A stretch of 64,000 nucleotides of DNA. Source: Neoroseomonas eburnea. GTDB taxonomy: Bacteria; Pseudomonadota; Alphaproteobacteria; Acetobacterales; Acetobacteraceae. Numbering within the stretch: the first letter of the stretch is position 1; each line of letters opens with the position of its first letter. The translations under genes and the position numbers were made by a program. Location of the stretch: positions 186,001-250,000 of the forward strand of contig NZ_JAAEDL010000003.1 in the NCBI RefSeq assembly GCF_018129005.1, read 5' to 3'. Under the pieces are notes generated by a model. That model worked only from the letters and a program-made list of their open reading frames with translations. It searched no databases and had not been told where the DNA came from. This document shows positions 8,158 to 16,743 of the stretch, one piece after another.

Positions 8158-9503
8158 GGCGGCCGCGATCGCTGACGCTGCGCCTCGCCCTGGCGGCGGG
8201 GCTGTGGGTGGCGGCCGGGCTGGGCGCGGCGGCCTGGTTCGTGACCGATGTGGCGGTGCGCCAGGTGGAGACCGCCTTCGACGCGCGCCTCGCCGGGCTG
8301 CTCGATGGCGCCGCCGCCGCGGTGGCGATCGATGCGGAGGACCGCGCTGTGGTGACGCGCCCCCCGGCCGGGGCCGATTTCGACCGGCCCTTCTCCGGCG
8401 CCTATTGGCAGGTGACCGGGCCGGGCGGTGTCGTCACGACCTCCCGCTCGCTGTGGGACCAGTCGCTGCCGGTGGCGATGGAAGGCCATGCCGTGATCCT
8501 GCTGCGCGATGCCGCCGGCCCGCGTGGTGAACCGCTCCGCGTCGCCGAGCGCGACCTTCTGCTGCCGGGCGCAACCGGGCCGGTGCACGTCGCCGTGGCG
8601 CTGTCCCGCGCGCCGACCCTGGCCGAGATCGCCCGGCTGCGCGGCGTGCTGGCGGGCGTCTTCGCGCTGCTCGGCCTGGGGTTGGTCGGCGGCGTCGTGG
8701 CGACCGTGGTGACCGGCCTCGCACCCCTGCGGCAGGCGCGGCGCGCGCTGGCCGAGGTGCGGGAGGGGCGCCGCGACCGGCTGGACCTGATCGCCCCGGC
8801 CGAGGTCGCGCCGCTGGTGGCCGAGGTGGATGCGCTGATCGCCGCCAACCGCGCCACGGTGGAGCGGGCGCGCACCCATGTCGGCAACCTCGCCCATGCG
8901 CTGAAGACGCCGCTCGCCGTGTTGCGCAACGCGCTGGCGGCGGCACCGCCCGACTTGGCGGCGGCGCGGGCCGAGGCCGTGGCGCTCGACCGCCTGGTGC
9001 AGCACCACCTCGCGCGGGCGCGCACCGCGGCGCGGGCGGGCGCCGGTGCCGCGCCCGCCGTCGCTCCGCTCGCCGTCGCCGAGGAGGTGGCGGCGGCGCT
9101 GCGACGCCTGTTTGCCGGGCAGGACCGCGTCATCGCGGTGACGGGCGACGCTGCCGCGCGGCTGCGCGTCGATCCGCAGGACCTCACCGAGATGCTCGGC
9201 AACCTGATGGAGAATGCCTGCACATGGGCGCGGCGACGCGTCACGGTCGCGGTCGCCGGCGGCGCCATGGTGGAGATCGCCGTCGCCGATGACGGGCCCG
9301 GCCTGCCCGAGGGCCAGCGCGGCGCGGCGCTGGAACGCGGCGTCCGGCTGGACGAGGCGACGCCGGGCGCGGGGCTCGGCCTCGCGATCGTCGCCGATCT
9401 CGCGGCGCTGCATGGCGGGTCGCTGGAGCTCGGCCGCGCGGCGTCGGGCGGGCTGTGCGCGACGCTGCGCCTGCCGGCGCGCGGGGCGGTGCCCGCAGGG
9501 TGA
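8154..9503 (+). CDS. Sensor histidine kinase
   Basis: 449 residues. An N-terminal membrane helix (LRLALAAGLWVAAGLGAAAWFV) precedes a periplasmic region of about 125 residues, then a second helix (GVFALLGLGLVGGVVATVVTG) and a HAMP-like linker. The dimerisation domain has the phospho-acceptor H248 in NLAHALKTPL. The ATPase domain has N-box NLMENACTWA and G-boxes VADDGPGLP and GAGLGLAIV. The architecture is that of PhoQ/QseC-like kinases. It overlaps the regulator gene by four bases and so forms its cognate pair. Confidence 0.94.
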   Translation: MRRPRSLTLRLALAAGLWVAAGLGAAAWFVTDVAVRQVETAFDARLAGLLDGAAAAVAIDAEDRAVVTRPPAGADFDRPFSGAYWQVTGPGGVVTTSRSLWDQSLPVAMEGHAVILLRDAAGPRGEPLRVAERDLLLPGATGPVHVAVALSRAPTLAEIARLRGVLAGVFALLGLGLVGGVVATVVTGLAPLRQARRALAEVREGRRDRLDLIAPAEVAPLVAEVDALIAANRATVERARTHVGNLAHALKTPLAVLRNALAAAPPDLAAARAEAVALDRLVQHHLARARTAARAGAGAAPAVAPLAVAEEVAAALRRLFAGQDRVIAVTGDAAARLRVDPQDLTEMLGNLMENACTWARRRVTVAVAGGAMVEIAVADDGPGLPEGQRGAALERGVRLDEATPGAGLGLAIVADLAALHGGSLELGRAASGGLCATLRLPARGAVPAG

Positions 9504-9566
9504 AGGGTCAGCCGGCCGCCGCGTCGCCGCGGTGGCGGGCTCGAACGCCGCGGCCGTCACCGCGGT

Positions 9567-10397
9567 TCAGCTGCGCGCGGCGACCAGCTGCGCCAGGCGA
9601 TCGAACTCCGCGACGCTCAACGTCTCCGCCCGCCTTGCGCCGTCGATTCCGGCGGTGGCGAGCAGCGCCTCCGCATTGCCCAGCGACTTCAGCGCCCCGC
9701 GCAACATCTTCCGCCGTTGCCCGAAGGCGGCCGCCGTCGTGCGCTCCATGGCGGCGAACAGCGCAGGCCCGGGGTCCTCGGCATGCGGCGTGAAGCCGAC
9801 CACCGCCGACCACACCTTGGGCGGCGGGCTGAAGGCGCCGGGCGGCAGGCGCAGCAGCATCTCGCAGCGGCAGCGCCACTGCGCGAGCACCGACAGTCTT
9901 CCGTAGGCCTCGGTGTCCGGCGCGGCGCAGATGCGCTCGGCGACCTCCTGCTGGAACATCAGCGTCATGCCTTCCAGCGCCGCCGCGCCGCGCAGCCAGC
10001 CGACCAGCAGCGGCGTCGCGACGTTGTAGGGCAGGTTGGCGATGATCTTCCTCGGTGCCGGGACCAGCGCGGCGGGATCGACCTTCAGCGCATCGCCCTC
10101 GACGATGCGCAGCCGCCCGGGATGCGCGGCGGCGAGGTCCGCCAGCACGGCGACGGCGCGGCGGTCGAGTTCCACCGCCACGACCTCCGCCGCCGGGCTG
10201 GCGAGCAGCGCGCGGGTCAGGCCGCCCGGGCCGGGGCCGACCTCGATGACATGACGGCCATCCAGCGCCCCGGCCAGCCCCGCGATCCGCGCACAGACCG
10301 CGGGATCGAGCAGGAAGTGCTGGCCGAGCGACTTGCGCGCGTCGAGCCCGTGCCGCGCGACGGTTTCGCGCAGGCTCGGCAGGTCCGCCCCAGTCAC
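9567..10397 (-). CDS. rsmA: 16S rRNA dimethyladenosine transferase (RsmA/KsgA)
   Basis: This 276-residue SAM-dependent methyltransferase dimethylates the two adjacent adenosines in the 3' terminal hairpin of 16S rRNA during 30S maturation. Visible motifs are the N-terminal KSLGQHFLLD, the SAM-binding VIEVGPGPGGLTRALL and the catalytic NLPYN. The C-terminal helical domain ends with VAEFDRLAQL. It is the last gene of the lptF-lptG-lptD-surA-rsmA run, 10 bases after the surA stop. In many Proteobacteria pdxA lies between these two genes; it is absent here. Confidence 0.96.
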   Translation of the reverse strand: MTGADLPSLRETVARHGLDARKSLGQHFLLDPAVCARIAGLAGALDGRHVIEVGPGPGGLTRALLASPAAEVVAVELDRRAVAVLADLAAAHPGRLRIVEGDALKVDPAALVPAPRKIIANLPYNVATPLLVGWLRGAAALEGMTLMFQQEVAERICAAPDTEAYGRLSVLAQWRCRCEMLLRLPPGAFSPPPKVWSAVVGFTPHAEDPGPALFAAMERTTAAAFGQRRKMLRGALKSLGNAEALLATAGIDGARRAETLSVAEFDRLAQLVAARS

Positions 10398-10407
10398 GGG
10401 TGCTGCG

Positions 10408-11757
10408 TCAGCCGCGGCGCTGCGGCTGGCCCGCGGCCGGCGCCTCGCGCGGAGCGGCCGGCTCGTTGCGGATGTCGATCTGCGCCCGGCGCTGAAGGTC
10501 GCGCAGCACCTGGCGGGAGATCAGCTCCACCCGCTCCCGCAGGAGCCGCTCGCGCGCCTGCTCGGGGGTGATCTCGGCGAGGTTGCGGGTTTCGCGCGCA
10601 CAGACGGCGATCACCATCACGCCGTCAGGCGAGATGATCGGCTGCGACGGGCGGCCGACCGGCAGGCTGCCGAGCAGATCGCGCAGTTCGGGCGGGTTGA
10701 CCGTTTCGAGCCGCACCTGGCCGGGATCGGGCGGACGCGGGCCGCCGCGCGCCGCGGTCTCGATCGCCTCGCAGCTTCGTGCGCTTTCGGAGAGCTGCTG
10801 CGCGCGGTCCACCTGGCGGAGTTGCTGCGCGGTCGGCGCCGCGGGATTCACCTGCCCCTCGAAGGGGAAGAAGGCCTGACGGAGCGTCAGCAGGGTCGCC
10901 ATGTCGCGCCCCGCGATCCGCTTCTGGCGCAGCGTCACGATGACGAAGCCACCGGGCACGCGGATCGGGTTGGAGACCGCGCCCTCGGGCATCTGGCGCA
11001 CGATGGCGGCGACTTCCGGGTCGAGCCGGTCGGGCTGGATCCAGCCGAGGTCGCCGCCGAGCAGCGCGGTCTGCGCCTGGCTGAACTGCGTCGCCACCAT
11101 CGGGAAGGGTGCGCCCTGGCGCAGCCGGACGATGATGTCGGCGACGAAGCGCTGGACCTCCGGCTCCTGCCCCGGGTTGGAGACGGGGATGTAGATCTCC
11201 GAGACGAGGAATTCCGGCTGGCCGGTACGGGCGCGCGCGGCATTCACGTATTCGTCGATCTCGGCTTGGCTGATGTTGGCTTGGCTTCCGAGTTGGGTGC
11301 GCAGCAGCCGGTTCCAGCCGATCTGGGCGCGGATCTGGTCGTAGAGCACGCGCGGGTCGATGTTGGCGCGGCGCAGGTTGTCCCGCAGGCCGCCGGGGGG
11401 CAGGCCGTTGCGGTTCTCGATGTCGCCCACCGCATTGGCGATGTCCTGGTCGGTGACCGGTATGCGGCGGCGGGCCACTTCCTGGGTGCGCAGCCGCTCA
11501 TCGATCAGCAGGCGCAGGATCTGGTCGTTGGCGCGTCCGCCGGTATCGCCGGTGATGCCCGCGGTCAGGGCGAGCAGCCGCCGGCGGCTCTCGACCTCCT
11601 GCAGGGTGACGACGTCGCCGTTCACCACCGCGGCGACGCGGTTCGCGCGTTGCGCCGCAGCGGGCGGCGCAAGGGCGAGCAGGCCGAGCAGCGCGGCGGC
11701 CGGCAGGACCGCGAGGCGCCGAAGGCGCCGGGCGGGGGGAAGCGTCACGGCTGTCAT
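10408..11757 (-). CDS. surA: Periplasmic chaperone / peptidyl-prolyl isomerase SurA
   Basis: A 449-residue exported protein with a signal peptide (RRLAVLPAAALLGLLALAPPAAAQ). The SurA N-terminal chaperone domain follows (NRVAAVVNGDVVTLQEVESRR), then a parvulin-type rotamase domain (VSEIYIPVSNPGQEPE, QFSQAQTALLGGDLGW, GAVSNPIRVPGGFVIVTL). A second, degenerate region lies near the C terminus. It escorts outer-membrane proteins, including LptD encoded just upstream. The ATG at 11757 places the signal peptide at the start; the frame stays open to 11844 but that would add a proline-rich leader. A 204-base G+C-rich gap separates it from lptD. Confidence 0.94.
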   Translation of the reverse strand: MTAVTLPPARRLRRLAVLPAAALLGLLALAPPAAAQRANRVAAVVNGDVVTLQEVESRRRLLALTAGITGDTGGRANDQILRLLIDERLRTQEVARRRIPVTDQDIANAVGDIENRNGLPPGGLRDNLRRANIDPRVLYDQIRAQIGWNRLLRTQLGSQANISQAEIDEYVNAARARTGQPEFLVSEIYIPVSNPGQEPEVQRFVADIIVRLRQGAPFPMVATQFSQAQTALLGGDLGWIQPDRLDPEVAAIVRQMPEGAVSNPIRVPGGFVIVTLRQKRIAGRDMATLLTLRQAFFPFEGQVNPAAPTAQQLRQVDRAQQLSESARSCEAIETAARGGPRPPDPGQVRLETVNPPELRDLLGSLPVGRPSQPIISPDGVMVIAVCARETRNLAEITPEQARERLLRERVELISRQVLRDLQRRAQIDIRNEPAAPREAPAAGQPQRRG

Positions 11758-11961
11758 GGCACCGCTCTTTAGGACCTGCGGAGGCCGCGGGGAAGCGCGG
11801 AAGGGCGCGCGCGGCGCCGGTCGTGCAGGCGCCGGCACCCGCATCGCGGGGGAATCGCGCCCGCGCGGCCTGCGAGGGCCGGCCGCGCCGGCACCCGGCC
11901 GCCGCCGCGGCCCGGCGCCCCTTCCCCGCCCGCCCGGGGTGAAGACCGGCTCGTACGGATC

Positions 11962-14220
11962 TCAGATCGCCCGGAAACCGACATCGCCCACGGTCTTGAG
12001 CCCGATCCGGAACAGCAGGACGGTGTTCGCCGGATAGAGGTTGTTGGTCGCCGGGTCCTCAGCGAAGCGCTTGAAGACGCGCGCTTCGAGCAGGAAGCAC
12101 TCGTCCTCGTAGGCCGCCGAGGCGCTGATCGCGACCGGGCGGTTGATGTCGATATCGTAACGCCCGTAGGCGCTGAAGCGCCAGTGGCCGAAGCGCTGGG
12201 AGACGCCGACCGCGACCTCGTTCCGATCCCGCACCGGCGTCAGGTAGGGCACCGCCGGCGTGTAGAGGTAGCCGCCGGTGACCGTGGTGGCGGTCTCGAA
12301 GCTGACGGAGGTCGAGAGGTCGAGGAAGCGAGTCGCGCCGTTCTCCTGGTCGAAGCGGCCGCGGCCGAGGAACTCGAGCCATGGCGTCGGCATCACCCGC
12401 GCCCGCGCCACGTAATCCGACGCGCGGTTCTCGAGGCCGCTGCCCTCGTAGAACGGGCCGCCGTCGCGCTGGACCCGGTAGGAGGCGCCGGCCAGGCCCT
12501 CAAGCATACCGCCATTGGGGAAGTACCAGGCGCCGCGCAGCGCGTAGTCGACGCGCGTGCCGCCTTCCTGCCGGTCCCGCCCGCTGAAGCGGTTCAGGCT
12601 GAACAGGTTGGCGTCGGTGAATTCGAGGTCGATGCTGTCCTCGTTCGGCACCCCGGCCTGGTTGCCGGTCAGCGGGCCGCCGACGAGCTGGATGCGCGGC
12701 TCGATCACCTGGTGGCCATACTCGCCGGCGCTGCGCACGAAGGGCATGCGCCAGTCGATCGCGGCGCGGATGTTGGCGGTGCCGGTCGATCCATTGTTGG
12801 CGGCGGTCGAGTAGTTCGGCGCGCCCGAAAGGTCGGTGAAGGCGTAGGCGGCGAGGTCCGACTGCGCGCGCAGCGTCCACAGCCCGCCCACGCCGTCGGT
12901 GTAGGGCAGGCTGTAGCCGATCCGCACGGCGCCGCGCTGCGTGTCCGTGCCCTGGTCGCGGAACACCGCGAAGTTCCAGGTGTCGACGGTGAAGGTGCCG
13001 CCCAGCGCATCCGGCTGCGAGCGCCAGTCGAGGTAGATGTTGGGCAGGACGTAGGGGATCTGGCTGTTGTCGTCGGTCGCGCGCAGCCCCTGGAAGGCGC
13101 GGCCTTCGATGCGGGCATAGGCGTCGGTGCCCCAGAAGCCCTCGGTGAAGACCGTCTGGTTCAGGATGCGCCGCGCGCCGTAGCGGTAGATCCGAAGGTA
13201 GTCCTCGGAGGTCGCCCAGTTGAAGTCGAAGCCGGTGCGCCAGGTGTCGTCGATGTTGAAGCGGCCGCGCGAGAAGATGTGCCCGGCGGCGCCGCGTTCC
13301 GTGTTCGAATCGCCATTCAGGTAGCCGATCGAGCCTTCCGCCTCGACCTCGCCGAAGTTGAAGCGGCGGCGGTATTCGAGGCCGAGGTTCGGCACCTGCC
13401 GGGTCGCGATCTGCGGCCGCAGGACGAGCTCCTGGCTCTCGTCGATCGCCCAGTAGTAGGGCGTCTCGACGAAGCCGCCGAGGTAGCCGGTGATGCCGAA
13501 GGTGGGGCTGAGGAAGCCCGATTGCCGCGGCGCCGAGCCCGCCGGGTGCTGCAGGTAGGGCGTCCAGAACATCGGCACGCCGCCGAATTCCACCACCGCG
13601 TCGCGGTAGCGCGCCTGGCGCCCCGCCTGGTCGAGCGTCGCGGTGCGCGCGCGGAGCTGCCAGACCGGCGGCGCCAGCGGGTCCTCCCGGCAGGGGTCGC
13701 AGGAGGAATAGACCACGCGCGACAGGTCGAAGAAGTTGCCGTCGGTGCGCCGCGCGCCGGCGGCGGCGAGGCGCCCGTTCTGCGCCAGCAGCGCGCGCAG
13801 GCCTTCCAGCACGCCGTCGCGGAACTGGTTTTCCAGCACGACGCTGTCGGCGAAGACCACCTGGCCGTCCGCCTCGATGAGCTGCACGTTGCCGCGGGCG
13901 GTGGCGACGCCGGTGTTGCGGTCGTAGGTGAACTCCTCCGCGCGCAGCACACGGTTGCCCTGCCAGGCCTCCACATTGCCGCGGGCAACCACCAGGGCGC
14001 GATTCTGGTCGTATTCGAGTTCCGCCGCCGTGAAGGTGACGGGCTGGTCCGGCGACGTAGGTGCCGCGGGGGCGGGCGCCGCGGCAGCGGGCGGCCCGCC
14101 GGGCAGCACCGGGGCGATGTCCGCCGGCTGGGTGATCGGCGGCATCACGTTGGTCTGCGCCAGGGCCGGCGCCGCGCCCAGGGCGAGCAGCGCGGCAATG
14201 CGGGGCAGAGTCGGTGTCAT
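11962..14220 (-). CDS. lptD: LPS assembly protein LptD
   Basis: A 752-residue outer-membrane protein that, with LptE, inserts lipopolysaccharide into the outer leaflet. It has a signal peptide (LPRIAALLALGAAPALAQ). The periplasmic OstA/LptA-like domain follows (FTAAELEYDQNRALVVARGNVEA, TYDRNTGVATARGNV). A long beta-barrel region contains the signature GYLGGFVETPYYWAID and many alternating strands. The ATG at 14220 starts the signal peptide; a TTG two codons earlier is less likely. lptG ends 12 bases upstream. A single CDPCRED cysteine pair is present, so the four-cysteine disulfide pattern of the E. coli protein is not conserved. Confidence 0.95.
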   Translation of the reverse strand: MTPTLPRIAALLALGAAPALAQTNVMPPITQPADIAPVLPGGPPAAAAPAPAAPTSPDQPVTFTAAELEYDQNRALVVARGNVEAWQGNRVLRAEEFTYDRNTGVATARGNVQLIEADGQVVFADSVVLENQFRDGVLEGLRALLAQNGRLAAAGARRTDGNFFDLSRVVYSSCDPCREDPLAPPVWQLRARTATLDQAGRQARYRDAVVEFGGVPMFWTPYLQHPAGSAPRQSGFLSPTFGITGYLGGFVETPYYWAIDESQELVLRPQIATRQVPNLGLEYRRRFNFGEVEAEGSIGYLNGDSNTERGAAGHIFSRGRFNIDDTWRTGFDFNWATSEDYLRIYRYGARRILNQTVFTEGFWGTDAYARIEGRAFQGLRATDDNSQIPYVLPNIYLDWRSQPDALGGTFTVDTWNFAVFRDQGTDTQRGAVRIGYSLPYTDGVGGLWTLRAQSDLAAYAFTDLSGAPNYSTAANNGSTGTANIRAAIDWRMPFVRSAGEYGHQVIEPRIQLVGGPLTGNQAGVPNEDSIDLEFTDANLFSLNRFSGRDRQEGGTRVDYALRGAWYFPNGGMLEGLAGASYRVQRDGGPFYEGSGLENRASDYVARARVMPTPWLEFLGRGRFDQENGATRFLDLSTSVSFETATTVTGGYLYTPAVPYLTPVRDRNEVAVGVSQRFGHWRFSAYGRYDIDINRPVAISASAAYEDECFLLEARVFKRFAEDPATNNLYPANTVLLFRIGLKTVGDVGFRAI

Positions 14221-14232
14221 GGCCAAGCCCCT

Positions 14233-15357
14233 TCAGCCGTCCTCAAGGTGCAGCAGCAAGGCGGTCGCCAGCAGGAAGCCGGCGCCCGCCGGCGCCCAGG
14301 CAGCGAATACGACGGGCAGCGTGCCCGCCTCCCCGAACTCGCCGGTCACCTTGTCGATCACGAACAATGCGAACCCGGCCGCAACGCCGCCGCCGATCAT
14401 CTGCGCCACGCCGCCTCGGCGCGACGAGCGCATCGAGAAGCCGGCCGCCAGCAGCGCCATCGCCGCGGCCAGCAGCGGCAGCGCGAGCAGCGACTGGAAT
14501 TGCAGCTGGTGCCGCACCGCCGAGAAGCCGGCCGATTCGAGTACCTGGATGAAGTCCGGCAGCGCCCAGAAGGACAGCGTGTCCGGGCTGGCGAAGGAAT
14601 CCTGGATGCGCGTCGGCGTCAGGTCGGTCACCAGTTCCAGCCGCTGCGCCGGCGCCGGCATGCGGTCGGCGCCGAACACCACCGCACCGGTGATCAGCCA
14701 GCGGCCGGGAGCGAGCACCGCGGAAGGCGCCTCCAGCCGCGCGAGCGGCCGGTCGTCGGCCGAAAGGCGCCACAGGCTCACGTCATCGAGGCGGAACGCC
14801 TCCCCCGGCCGCAGGTCGCGCACCGGCACCGGGCGGCCCGAAAGGATCGCGACGCCGCGCGGGTCGAGCCCCGGATCCGCCTGCCGCAGCCACAGCCGCC
14901 CGCCGGCGAGGGCGGAGATGCCGCTGGTGTTGCGCAGGTACTGCGCGTCGAGCCGCTCCGCCCGCGCCAGCATGGCGGAGGAGAGCGGCGAGATGCCGGT
15001 CGTCGCCACCGCGCCGAGCAGCACCGCCACGCCGACCGGCCCGGCCAGGAACCCCCAGGCGGAAACGCCGGCCGCCCGCGCCACCACCAGCTCCGAAGAC
15101 CGCGTCAGCCGCCAGAAGGCGACGATGCCGCCGAGCAGGATGGCGAAGGGCAGGATCTGCATGGCCACGAAGGGCAGGCGCAGCGCGGCGATCTGCGTCA
15201 CCAGGGCGAAGGTCGCATCCTGGCGCGTCGCCGCGCGGCGCAGCAGCTCGATCAGGTCGAACAGCGCGACGAGGCCGGCCAGCGCCGCGAGCATGGCGAG
15301 CGTCATCGCCGCGAAGCGCCGCGCCACGTAGATCATCAGCGTGCGCGCGAAGGTCAT
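14233..15357 (-). CDS. lptG: LPS export ABC transporter permease LptG
   Basis: A 374-residue inner-membrane permease of the LptB2FGC exporter. Three N-terminal helices and three C-terminal helices flank a periplasmic jelly-roll domain (about residues 130-270). The coupling-helix region RSSELVVARAAGVSAWGF is typical. Its start overlaps the stop of lptF as ATGA (15354-15357). It pairs with LptF to extract LPS from the membrane and pass it to the bridge leading to LptD, encoded next. Assignment as G rather than F rests on gene order and the QxxFxxLLALPLLAAAMALLAAGFSMR C-terminal half. Confidence 0.93.
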   Translation of the reverse strand: MTFARTLMIYVARRFAAMTLAMLAALAGLVALFDLIELLRRAATRQDATFALVTQIAALRLPFVAMQILPFAILLGGIVAFWRLTRSSELVVARAAGVSAWGFLAGPVGVAVLLGAVATTGISPLSSAMLARAERLDAQYLRNTSGISALAGGRLWLRQADPGLDPRGVAILSGRPVPVRDLRPGEAFRLDDVSLWRLSADDRPLARLEAPSAVLAPGRWLITGAVVFGADRMPAPAQRLELVTDLTPTRIQDSFASPDTLSFWALPDFIQVLESAGFSAVRHQLQFQSLLALPLLAAAMALLAAGFSMRSSRRGGVAQMIGGGVAAGFALFVIDKVTGEFGEAGTLPVVFAAWAPAGAGFLLATALLLHLEDG

Positions 15358-16508
15358 GGCGTGGCCGGTACCGCCGGACGGGCACGGCGCAGGCCGGCCC
15401 GCCGCCCGACGCCGAGCCACCAGGCGGCGATGACGCCCGGCAGGAGCGTCTGCACCCAGATCAGCGGCACCCAGGTGTTGTCGCGCTGGGCCAGATTGCC
15501 TGCCGTCAGCCCGAGCGCCAGCAGCCCGACCACCAGCGAGATCCCGACGGCGATGCGCATGCCCCCGCCATGGCGGCGGAATTCGCCGGTCAGCGCGACC
15601 GCCAGCCCGACCAGGGCGAAGGTGAGCGTCGTCAGCGGACCGGACAGGCGCTGGTGCGCTTCCGCCCGGAAGCGGCGGATCTCCCTCTCGCGCAGGCCCT
15701 CGGAAGGATCGGGGTTGAGCAGTTCGGCCACCGGCCGCTCGCGCGAATCGCGGCTGCGCGCCTCCTCCCCCCGCGTCGCGCGGGCGAGGTCGACGCTGTT
15801 CTCGGAAAAGGTGAGGGTGTTGAGCCGCAGCGGCGGCGTGCCCGGGGCGGCATTCGCCGGCGCGCGCTCGACCTGCTGGCGCACGCCGTTCAGCAGCGTC
15901 ACGCGCGGGCCGGTGGGGCCGGTGCTGATGCGGCCGGCCTCGGCCAGGATCGTCACCGGCACGCCGGGATCGCGCTGGTCGTGCACCAGGATGCCGCGCA
16001 GCGTCCCGTCCGGGTCGCGATAGCGGGCATAGACGGTCAGGTCGTCGCCCACCTGGGAGAAGACGCCTTCCTGCAGCAGCACGCCGACGAGCTGGTTGCG
16101 GATCTCGAACTGCCACTGGCGGAAGGCGGTGTGGGAGAGCGGCACCAGCCAGAGGTTGAGCGCGAAGCAGGCGCCGGTCGCGAGCAGCGCCAGCAGCACC
16201 GCCGGGCGCGACAGGCTCCATTGCGACAGCCCCGCCGCGCGCATCACCACCAGTTCCCGGTCTGCCGCCAGCCGCACGTAGATGAACAGCACCACGACGA
16301 AGGTGGTGATCGGCAGGATGACCGCGAAGAAGGACGGCAGCATCAGGCTGGTCAGCTCGACGAAGACCAGCATGGAGAGGCCGCGGTCGAGCACCAGCTC
16401 GATGAACCGGAGCGACTGGGTCAGCCAGACGAGCGCCGCCAGCCCCACCGTCACGGCGATGAGGGCGAGCGAAAGCTGACGGAAGAGGTAGCGGTCGATC
16501 CGGGTCAT
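15354..16508 (-). CDS. lptF: LPS export ABC transporter permease LptF
   Basis: The 384-residue partner of LptG, with the same fold: TM1-3 (including LMLPSFFAVILPITTFVVVLFIYVRL), a coupling segment DRELVVMRAAGLSQW, a large periplasmic domain and TM4-6. The N terminus MTRIDRYLFRQL is the usual LptF opening. It is the first gene of the leftward lptF-lptG-lptD-surA-rsmA series, so the promoter should lie in 16509-16740. That region also holds a family A half-element. The C terminus overlaps lptG by four bases. Confidence 0.93.
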   Translation of the reverse strand: MTRIDRYLFRQLSLALIAVTVGLAALVWLTQSLRFIELVLDRGLSMLVFVELTSLMLPSFFAVILPITTFVVVLFIYVRLAADRELVVMRAAGLSQWSLSRPAVLLALLATGACFALNLWLVPLSHTAFRQWQFEIRNQLVGVLLQEGVFSQVGDDLTVYARYRDPDGTLRGILVHDQRDPGVPVTILAEAGRISTGPTGPRVTLLNGVRQQVERAPANAAPGTPPLRLNTLTFSENSVDLARATRGEEARSRDSRERPVAELLNPDPSEGLREREIRRFRAEAHQRLSGPLTTLTFALVGLAVALTGEFRRHGGGMRIAVGISLVVGLLALGLTAGNLAQRDNTWVPLIWVQTLLPGVIAAWWLGVGRRAGLRRARPAVPATP

Positions 16509-16625
16509 GGGGGATGCGGGCAACCTAGAGGTTTGTCCCCCGCGCCGGAAGTCTTGCGGCAGAGCGGGCGTTACACTGTAACGGATGCAACCGGAGGGCG
16601 CGGATCGGGGCAGAATGCGACGAAT

Positions 16626-16690
16626 CGAGGGGCTTTGCCCCCCCACGCCGCCCCACCAAAGGCCCAGGGCCTTTGGAAACCGTCACCTGG
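16626..16690. repeat. Family A element, half copy A2
   Basis: GGGGC-TTT-GCCCC (16629-16641) is followed by CCAAAGGCC-CA-GGGCCTTTGG (16656-16676) and AAACCGTCACC, the hairpin pair and tail of family A. It lies between the lptF start and the 3' end of the FAD oxidase gene. Confidence 0.75.
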
Positions 16691-16743
16691 CGCCGGGCAC
16701 GGCAGGCAGCATGGGGCGCCGGGACACGGGTTCGTGCGCGAGG

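Noticed and set aside
12184..16023. A 1279-codon open frame on the plus strand opposite lptD-lptG-lptF
   Set aside because: Antisense shadow in very G+C-rich DNA; no domain or signal, and three well-conserved genes lie on the other strand.
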